Source: Neobacillus drentensis (GTDB lineage Bacteria; Bacillota; Bacilli; Bacillales; Cytobacillaceae). Taken from it: 64,000 nucleotides of DNA. The translations under genes were made by a program, and so were the position numbers. Position 1 is the first letter of the stretch, and the number at the start of each line of letters is the position of its first letter. Shown in pieces: positions 34,273 to 42,939 of the stretch. Under the pieces are notes generated by a model. The model ran no database searches. It was not told where the DNA came from and worked only from the letters and a program-made list of their open reading frames with translations. The stretch lies in NCBI RefSeq assembly GCF_021560175.1, contig NZ_CP091110.1, positions 3,090,001 through 3,154,000 on the forward strand, in the 5' to 3' direction.

Positions 34273-34878
34273 GTGGAGCAACACTTAGATTTTGTAATTG
34301 AACATTTTGGATATTTCGGAATCATTCTATTGCTAGTAGGAGGAATTATTGGACTTCCTGTACCCGATGAGGTTCTCCTAGCCTATGTAGGTTATAACGT
34401 ATATCAAAATAAATTATCATACATATTTTCTTTATTTAGTGCATTTGCGGGGTCAATTGGTGGGATTTCACTTAGTTACTTCATTGGTTATAAATTTGGA
34501 TTGCCTTTAATAAAAAAGTATGGAACAAAGATTCATATCACGGAAGAAAAAATCAATCGAACGCAGAAACTTTTTCTAAAGATCGGACCGATTCTTTTGT
34601 TAATTGGCTACTTTATCCCCGGGGTTCGCCATCTTACGGCGTATGTTGCAGCATTAAATAAATATCCTTTTAGAAAATTTGTTATCTTTTCCTATATTGG
34701 AGCGGTAATATGGAGCTTTACTTTTATTACTTTAGGTACAAAGTTAGGTGAAAATTGGAATCTAGTTGGATCTTATGTGTCAAAGTATAGTTTTTATTTA
34801 ATATTAATTTCTTTATTGTTGTTGGTTGTTGTCCTTAGTTTTTGGAAAAAAAGACAGCGGTTTATTAAAAAGAAATAA
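34273..34878 (+). CDS. DedA family membrane protein
   Basis: The 201-residue polytopic protein has DedA/SNARE-associated blocks: 'GGIIGLPVPDEVLLAYVGY' at the first re-entrant region, 'GGISLSYFIGYKFG', and 'FIPGVRHLTAYVAALNKYPFRKFVIFSYIGAVIWSF' in pieces, with the conserved Arg in 'PGVRH'. DedA proteins act in membrane lipid (undecaprenyl phosphate or phospholipid) flipping and envelope homeostasis. The start is a GTG at 34273 behind AGGGAGATG. A damaged MFS gene fragment follows it. Confidence 0.9.
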   Translation: MEQHLDFVIEHFGYFGIILLLVGGIIGLPVPDEVLLAYVGYNVYQNKLSYIFSLFSAFAGSIGGISLSYFIGYKFGLPLIKKYGTKIHITEEKINRTQKLFLKIGPILLLIGYFIPGVRHLTAYVAALNKYPFRKFVIFSYIGAVIWSFTFITLGTKLGENWNLVGSYVSKYSFYLILISLLLLVVVLSFWKKRQRFIKKK

Positions 34879-34992
34879 AACCTGTTGTGTCTTTCCATAT
34901 GAATAAAGTGTTAGTACTACCGTTTCTTTGAAAAAGGATTACTATAATTTTAAAGAGGTGAATGAAGGAATCCGTAAGGAAAGAGTTGTACT

Positions 34993-35217
34993 ATGCAACC
35001 ACGGAAGTATTCAAAAGGCATATGTAGAGATATGGTACCAAAAGGACAAAGAGGAATGGCTATGGGAACATTTAATGCATTAACCGGTATATCTTCATTA
35101 CCAGCTAGTGTAATGGCAGGATTTTTGTGGCAAACATCTGGGGCTTTTACAGCTTTTTGTGTAAGCAGTTTACTTCCGATTATTTCTACATTGCTTATGT
35201 TTATCCTCCGTATATAA
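34993..35217 (+). pseudogene. MFS transporter, C-terminal remnant
   Basis: From about 35022 the frame reads 'DMVPKGQRGMAMGTFNALTG', then 'ISSLPASVMAGFLWQTSG' and a last helix, a typical end of a major facilitator transporter. It corresponds only to the last two or three helices. The preceding codons ('MQPRKYSKGIC') do not fit the family. No promoter or complete gene is present. Confidence 0.75.
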
Positions 35218-35224
35218 CTGATGC

Positions 35225-35264
35225 AAAAAAGGAATAGCCATCGATGTGGAGCTATTCCTTTTTT
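35225..35264. terminator. Bidirectional terminator
   Basis: AAAAAAGGAATAGC pairs with GCTATTCCTTTTTT; A run on the left and T run on the right serve the convergent MFS remnant and PAP2 gene. Confidence 0.85.
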
Positions 35265-35265
35265 A

Positions 35266-35925
35266 CTAATTTGTTAGATTCTTTTTATATTGTCTTTCCT
35301 TATATCTTTGATAAAAACCAATTGCAAAGGTCAGCCAGAAGGCGCTAATAAAGTAACCCGCGATTATATCACTAGGATAATGAACTCCAAGGTAAATACG
35401 ACTTATTCCTATGGTTACAATCATAAACCCACTTAAAATGATTAAAAGTGTCCGCCCTAATCGGGAAGAAATATGTCGCCATAACAAGAATGTCAGAACT
35501 CCATATAATGCGAACGCCATGGTTGCATGACCACTAGGGAAACTGTAATTACTTACTTCGGCTAAGCGATGTAAATCTGGTCGGGCTCTATGAAACAACT
35601 GCTTTAATGTTGCAAAGAGAATATTAGCACCTAAGATAACGGCAATAAATAATACAAGTTCTGAACGATGTTTTAATACCTTATACAGAAAAATAATAGC
35701 AAAAAGCGAAATCACTATTACAGGAATGGTTCCACCAATAAATGAGAAAATTCTCATAATAGTTGTTTGCATTGGGGCTTCAAAACCTTGGATAAAAGAA
35801 ATAATTCTTCCGTCGAAGGTAAGTATGGCATGTTTACTAACAAGAAGTGCCATAATGCCAAATCCAAAAAGTGAGACGAAACTTATTAGAAATGCAATGA
35901 AAAGTTGCTTTTTTAAATTCATCAC
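35266..35925 (-). CDS. PAP2-family membrane phosphatase
   Basis: The 219-residue membrane protein has the three PAP2 active-site motifs: 'KQLFHRARP' (motif 1), 'YSFPSGHATM' (motif 2, catalytic His) and 'SRIYLGVHYPSDIIAGY' (motif 3). Six hydrophobic helices fit lipid phosphatases that act outside the membrane, such as undecaprenyl-diphosphate or phosphatidylglycerophosphate phosphatases; which one cannot be told. It follows its promoter region alone and ends at a two-way terminator. Confidence 0.9.
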   Translation of the reverse strand: MMNLKKQLFIAFLISFVSLFGFGIMALLVSKHAILTFDGRIISFIQGFEAPMQTTIMRIFSFIGGTIPVIVISLFAIIFLYKVLKHRSELVLFIAVILGANILFATLKQLFHRARPDLHRLAEVSNYSFPSGHATMAFALYGVLTFLLWRHISSRLGRTLLIILSGFMIVTIGISRIYLGVHYPSDIIAGYFISAFWLTFAIGFYQRYKERQYKKNLTN

Positions 35926-36147
35926 TCAAAACCTCGATTCATATATTAATCATTTATTAAAGTAAAATGTTCATATAAAGATTACCTAATCTTTTTTGTA
36001 TTGTATAACATTTCCCTTAACTTGAGTTATACCCCTAATTTTTAATGTTAAAGATGGGATGGTTGCGGGATCCCGTTTTTTTGTGCTAATGGTCACAATA
36101 GTTAAATAATTACATTGATAATAATGAAACATTTTGCTGGATATTTG

Positions 36148-36239
36148 CTAATCAGCAAATACCGTATGTTTACCCTTCCATTTTTCCATCCCGTTTGTGC
36201 TGCATAGCTCTAATCAACATTTTTTGTTAAATCACTCAT
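36148..36239 (-). pseudogene. Internally deleted DUF898-like relic
   Basis: On the minus strand a good ribosome site (GAGGTGAAAG) precedes ATG at 36239 and 'MSDLTKNVD', then a stop. Out of frame with this, the tail 'MEKWKGKHTVFAD' follows with its stop at 36148-36150. That tail is the same as the end of the remnant at 24666. So only the two ends of the gene survive. The surrounding 510-base intergenic region (35926-36436) holds nothing else I can name apart from AT-rich promoter-like DNA near 36340-36380. Confidence 0.6.
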
Positions 36240-36436
36240 CTTTCACCTCTAAGATTTATATGACTACACGGAATAGTTCTTAAAATTTCACTAATAAAAA
36301 ATGATAGAAATTTAATAGTCACTTAAGATAGATTTAATCTCTCCTTAATAAACATTGAAAATCATTATACTATAGTTGAGTTTAGTGATGAAAATATGGC
36401 TTAGATAATAATGGTTTAAAAAAAGGAGATGGGCTT

Positions 36437-37669
36437 TTGTCAAAGAAATTATCAGTTCCTAAAAATACGGTACGACAAGGACCGACCGTAAAACAATTGT
36501 TTAGCAAGGTCCCAGATGTGACTATTTTCTTCTGGATTATTAAGATTTTATGTACAACTGTCGGTGAAACATTTGCCGATTTCCTTAACTTCAACCTTGG
36601 ATTTGGATTAACTAACACTACGATCATTATAGGAATAGCGTTTTTCATTGTATTGTTTCTTCAATTTAGAGAAAAGAAATACGTTCCAGCCATTTATTGG
36701 ACAACGGTTGTGCTTATAAGCGTTTTTGGAACATTGGTCACAGATAATTTAACAGACGGGATAGGTGTACCTCTTGAGGTAAGCACGGCTGTTTTTTCTG
36801 TTCTTCTGGGATTAACTTTTCTATTTTGGTACCTAAGTGAAAAAACACTCTCCATCCACTCAATCTATACAACAAAAAGAGAAGTATTCTATTGGCTCAC
36901 CATTCTATTTACATTTGCACTCGGAACGGCAGTAGGTGACTTATATTCCGAACAACTAGGTCTTGGTTATCTTAATACAGGTATAACAGTAATCATTATT
37001 ATCGCTTGTATATTCATAGCATGGAAAATGAAACTAGATGGTGTACTAGCATTTTGGATTGCGTATATCTTGACTCGTCCACTAGGTGCATCATTAGGAG
37101 ATTTCCTCTCTCAACCAAAAGTTAATGGCGGGATAGGATTGGGTACAACTGTGACTAGTGTCATTTTTCTAGTTGCTATCTTAGCGATCATCGTTTTTCT
37201 TGCTGTTACAAAAATTGATATTAAGGCAAAAAGTGAAACAGCAAAAACAAATCAAACTATTGGAAGCAAGAAAAATGTTATGACACAAACCATTGCGGCA
37301 CTATGTATTTTCTTAATGGTTGGTATTGGAGGTTATGTGTGGAAAAGTAATGCTATCGCATCGCAAACAGATTCTTCGCACACTTCATTAGGTGGACAAT
37401 TAACAGGATTTATTAAAATTGAAAATGATATGCTAACGGATGTAAACTCAAAAAACTTTAGTTCGGCTAAAACAAGTGCGGATGTTTTAGAACATCAATG
37501 GGACACTTCAGAAGCTAAGCTTAGGAAGATCGATGGCACCACATGGACTAAAATTGATGGTACGATTGACGTTGTATTAGCAGCTGCTCGTTCGGCTAAT
37601 CCAGTTGCCAGCAAGTGTAAAGTTTCCCTAAACCATTCGCTAAGCGTCCTTAACGGTGCAAATAAATAA
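36437..37669 (+). CDS. COG4705-type membrane protein with extra C-terminal domain
   Basis: The 410-residue protein consists of two tandem halves of four helices each. They share the repeated pattern 'KVPDVTIFFWIIKILCTTVGETFADFL' (in pieces) and 'YWLTILFTFALGTAVGDLYSEQLGLGYL', and 'FWIAYILTRPLGASLGDFL' follows. These are the blocks of the COG4705 'membrane-anchored protein' group, sometimes tied to acid or metal stress. After a ninth helix (about 280-300) comes an extracytoplasmic helical domain of about 105 residues that the downstream paralogue lacks. The TTG start has AAAAGGAG eight bases upstream. The paralogue follows after about 155 bases. The function is unknown. Confidence 0.75.
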   Translation: MSKKLSVPKNTVRQGPTVKQLFSKVPDVTIFFWIIKILCTTVGETFADFLNFNLGFGLTNTTIIIGIAFFIVLFLQFREKKYVPAIYWTTVVLISVFGTLVTDNLTDGIGVPLEVSTAVFSVLLGLTFLFWYLSEKTLSIHSIYTTKREVFYWLTILFTFALGTAVGDLYSEQLGLGYLNTGITVIIIIACIFIAWKMKLDGVLAFWIAYILTRPLGASLGDFLSQPKVNGGIGLGTTVTSVIFLVAILAIIVFLAVTKIDIKAKSETAKTNQTIGSKKNVMTQTIAALCIFLMVGIGGYVWKSNAIASQTDSSHTSLGGQLTGFIKIENDMLTDVNSKNFSSAKTSADVLEHQWDTSEAKLRKIDGTTWTKIDGTIDVVLAAARSANPVASKCKVSLNHSLSVLNGANK

Positions 37670-37825
37670 AAACTTTTAGGAATCGTAAATAGCGGTTCCC
37701 TTTTAAAATATACAGGCAAACTATTTAATTTTATTTTAAGAGGGAAGAAACGTGCTAATTAAAGAAGTAAAAGGAACTAAAAAGTTGCTTGATAGTCATT
37801 AAAGATATTGGAAGAAGGTCGTAAT

Positions 37826-38626
37826 ATGAACAAGTCTTTATCAATCACAATGAATCAGTCTAAAGAAATGCTTGCTAAAGTTCCGGAAATCACACTCTAC
37901 TTTTGGATTACTAAGCTTCTGACTACTGGAATGGGTGAGGTGGCATCTGATTATTTATTCGAGAATCTAAATCCTTTCATTTCAGCACCTTTAAGTGTTC
38001 TCATTTTTGTAGCCGCCATGATCTTACAGTTCAAAGTACGTCGATATATACCTGCGGTCTACTGGTTAGTTGTCATTATGGTTAGTATATTTGGCACAAT
38101 GGCTGCAGATGTGGTTCGGGTCGGACTAGGTATTCCCTACATCATTTCAACGATTGTCTTTATAGGCGCACTCACTGCCGTTCTCATAACCTGGTATTCC
38201 AAAGAAAAAACTCTGTCCGTACACAGCATCTTCACCCGTCGCCGCGAGATCTTTTACTGGCTTACTGTACTGGTAACATTTGCACTCGGTACCGCCGCAG
38301 GGGATATGACCGCCTCAAGCATGCACTTGGGCTACTTATCTTCAGGTTTGTTATTTAGTATCTTGCTAGTTATTCCAGCTTTGGGTTACCGATTCTTTGG
38401 TTTTAATGAAATTTTTGCTTTCTGGTTCGCCTATATCATGACTCGACCAGTAGGTGCTTCGTTCTCGGATTGGTTAGCAGCGTCTCAAGCCCATGGTGGA
38501 CTGGGAATAGACAAAGGGACGGTTAGCCTTGTTTTACTGATTATTATCATTCTCCTAGTCGTCTTTAGAGGAGGTTCACCCGCAAAAAGCTTGGAATTTA
38601 AGGACGAGAAGGGAAAAGCATCTTAA
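37826..38626 (+). CDS. COG4705-type membrane protein, short paralogue
   Basis: The 266-residue polytopic protein has the same internal two-fold repeat as the upstream gene ('KVPEITLYFWITKLLTTGMGEVASDYL' in pieces, 'YWLTVLVTFALGTAAGDMTASSMHLGYL', 'FWFAYIMTRPVGASFSDWL'). I start at the ATG at 37826 because AGAAGG is seven bases upstream; the frame is open further back. Without the extra C-terminal domain it is the basic form of the family. The pair probably arose by duplication and may act together; conserved Glu, Asp and Arg-Pro in the helices suggest ion or proton handling, which is inference only. Confidence 0.75.
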   Translation: MNKSLSITMNQSKEMLAKVPEITLYFWITKLLTTGMGEVASDYLFENLNPFISAPLSVLIFVAAMILQFKVRRYIPAVYWLVVIMVSIFGTMAADVVRVGLGIPYIISTIVFIGALTAVLITWYSKEKTLSVHSIFTRRREIFYWLTVLVTFALGTAAGDMTASSMHLGYLSSGLLFSILLVIPALGYRFFGFNEIFAFWFAYIMTRPVGASFSDWLAASQAHGGLGIDKGTVSLVLLIIIILLVVFRGGSPAKSLEFKDEKGKAS

Positions 38627-39125
38627 TAAAAATGTAATGGATTTATTTTCACTAAACGGATCGTTAGTTAAAGAACATTCGGTTTTCGTGATTGCCTTTT
38701 TTGTTGGCAGAACAGGTGAGGTAAGTCATAATTATGGTTGAATCTATCAATCTACAGGATATACAACCATCGCCACAACGTTTGCAAACTTATGAGCGAC
38801 CTCAGCTCAGTTGGAAAGGCATAAGAATGGTTACATTTTCGGTTCACTTAATTTTTTTAAGTGGGCTTTTTTCATTTATTGGATAATAACTAAATTTTTA
38901 TAATTTCGTAAAACCTTTCATTTACATCTATCTAAAAAGAGATCGTGGGGCCATTTCCTAGGAGGCAATCAAATAGTTCAAATCAACCACCAAGGATTCC
39001 TATTTTTCCGCAAATTTACCCAAATTTTACGTAAATTTGGCAAAATCCTTTGAATTTCTTCCTCTTTTTCCGTTATTATGAAATAGAGGAAGTTTACTAT
39101 AATCATATTTTTTGAAGGAGGAGCA
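38627..39125. other. Intergenic region before the SH3b autolysin gene
   Basis: About 500 bases. A small hairpin CACTTAA / TTAAGTG with a T run near 38845-38882 can end the COG4705 unit. A short stretch around 38682-38730 reads like a membrane-protein tail ('FGFVIAFFVGRTGE') but is too short to name. AT-rich promoter DNA precedes the autolysin gene. Confidence 0.4.
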
Positions 39126-42100
39126 ATGAAACCAACAAGAATAACACGTAAGAAAAAATTTTCTGAAGATTATCGGTTGACGGGTAAAGTGGTAAAGAAG
39201 GCGATATTACCAACGTTTTGTTTCGCTGTACTCTCCACGGTTGCTTTTGAAAAAGCTGTTTTTGCAGACTCGAGCTTAACACAAGTCAGCGCCAAACAGG
39301 CAGTGACAAAGTACGTCAATATTTCCAGCGGCACATTGAATTTACGAAGTGGAGCTTCTAGCAGCGCTTCGGTTGTGGTAGCTCTTTCGAAAGGGACCGC
39401 AGTCACCGTCTACTCTGAATCGGGCGGTTGGGCGAAAGTGAAAGCCAATGGGAAAGACGGGTATGTTAGCGCGAGCTTTTTATCTGCTACAAATCCTAGC
39501 AGTTCCACTACCGCAGCTGCGGCTCCAACGACAACCAAGTATGTCAATGTCTCAGGCGGATCATTGAATTTACGAAGTGGAGCTTCTAGCAGCGCTTCCG
39601 TTGTGGCGACTCTTTCGAAAGGAACCGCTGTCACCGTCTACTCTGAATCGGGCGGTTGGGCGAAAGTGAAGGCCAATGGGAAAGACGGGTATGTCAGTGC
39701 GAGCTTTTTATCTGCTGCAAATCCTAGCAGTTCCACTACACCAGCTGCGGCTCAAACGACAACCAAGTATGTCAATGTCTCCAGCGGCTCATTGAATTTA
39801 CGAAGTGGAGCTTCTAGCAGCGCTTCCGTTGTGGCGACTCTTTCGAAAGGGACCGCAGTCACCGTCTACTCCGAAGCGAACGGTTGGGCGAAAGTGAAGG
39901 CCAATGGGAAAGACGGGTATGTCAGCGCGAGCTTTTTATCGGCTGCAAATCCTAGCAGTTCCACTACACCAGCTGCGGCTCCAACGACAACCAAGTATGT
40001 CAATGTCTCCAGCGGCTCATTGAATTTACGAAGTGGAGCTTCTAGCAGCGCTTCCGTTGTGGCGACTCTTTCGAAAGGGACCGCAGTCACCGTCTACTCC
40101 GAAGCGAACGGTTGGGCGAAAGTGAAGGCCAATGGGAAAGACGGGTATGTCAGCGCGAGCTTTTTATCGGCTGCAAATCCGAGCAGTACTACTACGCCAG
40201 TTGCGGCTCAAACGACAACCAAGTATGTCAATATTTCCAGCGGCTCATTGAATATGCGCAATGGAGCTTCTACCAGTGCATCTATTACCGTCAAACTTGC
40301 CAAAGGGATTGCTGTTCAAGTTCTTTCCGAAGCGGGAGGATGGTCAAAAATCACGGTCTATGGAAAAACGGGGTATGTTAACTCTAGTTTTCTATCACCA
40401 ACAGACCCAAAAGTTACTGTAAATAATTCTACTCCAACCGCTAATCCGTCTGTAGCAAAATATGTAAATATTACTTCTGGCTCCAGCTTAAATGTTCGGA
40501 AAAGTGCTTCCACCAGTTCTGCCATATTGACAAAACTTACACATGGAACAGAAGTAATGGTATATTCCGAGTCAAACGGATGGGCGGAAATACTAGTTAA
40601 TGGGCAGAAGGGTTATGTAAGCGCTCAGTTTCTCACAGCGTCTAAACCAACAACCGGTACTACATCAGGAGCGGAGCAAACAACCAAAAAATATGTAAAT
40701 GTCAGTGTAGGCTCTTCCTTAAATATGCGGAAAAGCGCCTCCTCAGATGCATCTATTTTGCTTAAGTTATCAAGAGGGGTAGAAGTAACCGTTTATTCCG
40801 TTTCAAATGGATGGGCTAAAATCAAAGTTTATGAACAAACTGGATATGTTAGTGCTGATTTTTTGTCTGATACAAAACCTACACCTGGAACAGACTCCAC
40901 GACAGGGTCTGAAAGCAATTCTGATTCAGGAGCCAATACGAACCCTGACAGCAGCTCCGATTTAGCAGGCAGTACGAACCCGGATAACAGTTCAGATGCA
41001 ACATCCAGTACAAAACCGGATAGCAGTTCAGACTCAACATCCAGTACAAACCCGGATAGCAGTTCAGACTCAACATCCGGTACGAACCCGGATAGCAGTT
41101 CAGACTCAACATCCGGTACGAACCCGGATAGCAGTTCAGACTCAACATCCGGTACGAACCCGGATAGCAGTTCCGATTCAGCAACCAGTACGAACCCGGA
41201 TAGCAGTTCAGACTCAACATCCAGTACAAGCCCAGATAGCAGTTCAGAACAGATTAATGGGGAAAAGGTTGTAAAATACGTAGATGTGATTTATGGCTCC
41301 AGCTTAAATATGCGCGCATCCGCTTCAGCAAATGCAGCCATTATTACAAAGCTGGCGCGGGGGACCGTTGTCACTGTCCTATCAGAGGATAATGGCTGGG
41401 CGAAAGTAACAGCCAATGGTTTAACTGGTTACGTCAGCACTCGGTACTTATCAGTAACAGCACCCTTTAATCCGAATACCACAGCTAGTTCAACTGAAGT
41501 TACATATGAAAACTATACTACTAGCTTAGCAGACATGGTAAAAACAGAGATGGCTGTTCATCCGCAAACAGATAAGAAGTATAATACCTTCATTAGGGAA
41601 GATGCATTAAAGGTGACTAGTTCTACAGCTGCCATCGTCAATGGAGGAAGCTGGAATGTAAGAGGGGGAGCTGGTACAAATTATTGGGTCATCGGCCAGG
41701 TAACGAACCAGCAGAGTGTTCAACTCTTAAATAAAGTAAAGGGATCCGATGGCTATAATTGGTACCAAATTGCTTATGATAAAACTTGGGTTAACGCAAG
41801 CCCGGATGATGTAAGTTATTATTTGGATCCGAAAAATTTTCAAGGTAAGACGATAGACTCGCTGCAATTTCTAAAACTATCCGTAACCGCAAGTCTTAAT
41901 GCTGATGAAGTAAACGCAAGAATTTTAACCGGAAAAGGCATATTGGTAGGGTTAGCTTCCACGTTCATTTCGGCTGGCACTAAATATGGCATAAATGAAA
42001 TGTATCTTATTTCTCATGCTCTATTAGAAACGAGTAATGGTACATCCCAGCTTGCAAACGGTGTCCAAATAAATGGTAAAACGGTTTATAATATGTACGG

Positions 42101-42407
42101 AATTGGTGCATATGACAATTCTGCTGTTACCAGTGGAGCTCAATTTGCTTATAATGCTGGTTGGTTCACTCCTGAAGCGGCTATTATTGGCGGAGCCCAA
42201 TTCATTGCCAATGGCTATATTAATGCAGGACAAGATACGCTTTATAAAATGAGATGGAATCCGAAAGCTGTAGCGACAACGGGCAATGCTAGCCATCAGT
42301 ATGCTACTGATATTGGCTGGGCAGCAAAACAAGTTTCGCAAATATATAATTTATATAATTTAATAGATTCCTATAAACTAGTGTTAGAGATACCTAAATA
42401 CAATTAG
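39126..42407 (+). CDS. Cell-wall glucosaminidase with multiple SH3b domains
   Basis: The 1093-residue secreted protein has an N-terminal signal region (about 25-48), then seven bacterial SH3 (SH3b) domains in tandem (about 60-600), each 'KYVNVSSGSLNLRSGAS...GWAKVKANGKDGYVSASFLS'. A Ser/Asp/Asn/Pro-rich linker of repeated 12-mers ('TNPDSSSDSTSG', about 600-705) leads to an eighth SH3b, an SH3-like region and a C-terminal N-acetylglucosaminidase domain. That domain carries 'YLISHALLETSNGTSQLANG', where Glu968 is the likely catalytic acid, and 'NMYGIGAYD'. It resembles LytD-type autolysins that cut peptidoglycan. The first repeats are almost identical at DNA level, a sign of recent expansion. 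The start follows AAGGAGGAGC. It is a single gene ending in a strong hairpin. Confidence 0.92.
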   Translation: MKPTRITRKKKFSEDYRLTGKVVKKAILPTFCFAVLSTVAFEKAVFADSSLTQVSAKQAVTKYVNISSGTLNLRSGASSSASVVVALSKGTAVTVYSESGGWAKVKANGKDGYVSASFLSATNPSSSTTAAAAPTTTKYVNVSGGSLNLRSGASSSASVVATLSKGTAVTVYSESGGWAKVKANGKDGYVSASFLSAANPSSSTTPAAAQTTTKYVNVSSGSLNLRSGASSSASVVATLSKGTAVTVYSEANGWAKVKANGKDGYVSASFLSAANPSSSTTPAAAPTTTKYVNVSSGSLNLRSGASSSASVVATLSKGTAVTVYSEANGWAKVKANGKDGYVSASFLSAANPSSTTTPVAAQTTTKYVNISSGSLNMRNGASTSASITVKLAKGIAVQVLSEAGGWSKITVYGKTGYVNSSFLSPTDPKVTVNNSTPTANPSVAKYVNITSGSSLNVRKSASTSSAILTKLTHGTEVMVYSESNGWAEILVNGQKGYVSAQFLTASKPTTGTTSGAEQTTKKYVNVSVGSSLNMRKSASSDASILLKLSRGVEVTVYSVSNGWAKIKVYEQTGYVSADFLSDTKPTPGTDSTTGSESNSDSGANTNPDSSSDLAGSTNPDNSSDATSSTKPDSSSDSTSSTNPDSSSDSTSGTNPDSSSDSTSGTNPDSSSDSTSGTNPDSSSDSATSTNPDSSSDSTSSTSPDSSSEQINGEKVVKYVDVIYGSSLNMRASASANAAIITKLARGTVVTVLSEDNGWAKVTANGLTGYVSTRYLSVTAPFNPNTTASSTEVTYENYTTSLADMVKTEMAVHPQTDKKYNTFIREDALKVTSSTAAIVNGGSWNVRGGAGTNYWVIGQVTNQQSVQLLNKVKGSDGYNWYQIAYDKTWVNASPDDVSYYLDPKNFQGKTIDSLQFLKLSVTASLNADEVNARILTGKGILVGLASTFISAGTKYGINEMYLISHALLETSNGTSQLANGVQINGKTVYNMYGIGAYDNSAVTSGAQFAYNAGWFTPEAAIIGGAQFIANGYINAGQDTLYKMRWNPKAVATTGNASHQYATDIGWAAKQVSQIYNLYNLIDSYKLVLEIPKYN
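39310..40221 (+). repeat. Tandem 228-bp repeats within the autolysin gene
   Basis: Four consecutive 228-bp units (starting at 39310, 39538, 39766 and 39994) encode one SH3b domain plus linker each. Neighbouring units differ at only a few bases; units three and four are nearly identical. A diverged fifth begins at 40222. Copy number is likely to vary between strains. Confidence 0.9.
41030..41247 (+). repeat. 36-bp tandem repeats encoding the Ser-Asp linker
   Basis: About six copies of a 36-base unit (for example 'aacccggatagcagttcaga' plus 'ctcaacatccggtacg') encode the repeated 12-residue block TNPDSSSDSTSG. Some copies are identical at DNA level. Confidence 0.85.
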
Positions 42408-42428
42408 ATATGATTCTCAGTGATAAGA

Positions 42429-42458
42429 TAGGGGCAGCCCCTTTATGGGCTGCCCCTA
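42429..42458 (+). terminator. Hairpin after the autolysin gene
   Basis: TAGGGGCAGCCC pairs perfectly with GGGCTGCCCCTA around CTTTAT. There is no T tract behind it, but the stem is very stable. Confidence 0.7.
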
Positions 42459-42576
42459 TTAGTACAATAAGTGTTATCCTTCAAAAGGGGATATGAAACC
42501 GTTTAGTTTAATAGTGTCCGAATTGGGATTATTGGTTGTCTTCAACAAATGGACAGATTTGTGAGGAAGCCCCTCA

Positions 42577-42831
42577 TTTTGCCTATTCTACTGATTTTTA
42601 CATGTACTTGGGCACTATCAACCTTTATTTTGCCCGTTCTACTGATTTTTACATGCGCACGGGCACTAATAAACTTTATTTTGCCCATTCTACTGATTTT
42701 TACATGAACTCGGGCACTATCAGCCTTTATTTTGCCCGTTCTACTGATTTTTACATGAACTCGGGCACTATCAACCTTTATTTTGCCCGTTCTATTGATT
42801 TTCCCATGCGCATGGGCACTATTAACCTAAA
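42577..42831. repeat. Five tandem copies of a 51-bp unit
   Basis: Units begin at 42577, 42628, 42679, 42730 and 42781, an exact 51-base period. Each contains 'tctactgatttttacatg' (TT C in the last), and most contain GCCCG and CGGGC about 25 bases apart, so each can fold back on itself. One forward frame stays open through all units (17 residues per unit, around 'YFARSTDFYMNSGTINL'), but it has no ribosome site and starts with TTG. I treat it as a non-coding minisatellite; coding is not excluded. Confidence 0.8.
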
Positions 42832-42939
42832 TAAGAAAATATTCGAGTATTAAATTCAACCTATGACATTTGTATATTCCGTTCTTGCTAATACTTGTTA
42901 CAATAAATCATATCCATTCCAGTAGGGGAGAATTTATTT

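Noticed and set aside
36340-36378. Possible Fur/MntR-like site before the COG4705 gene
   Set aside because: 'ttgaaaatcattata' matches only half of a Fur box and lacks the spacing seen at the three composite promoters.
40879-41229. Open frame antisense to the autolysin linker
   Set aside because: It is the reverse of the 36-bp minisatellite; repeats keep several frames open. No ribosome site, and composition is artefactual.
42536-42853. 105-codon frame across the 51-bp repeats
   Set aside because: TTG start without ribosome site, no known domain; kept only as a repeat with coding left open.
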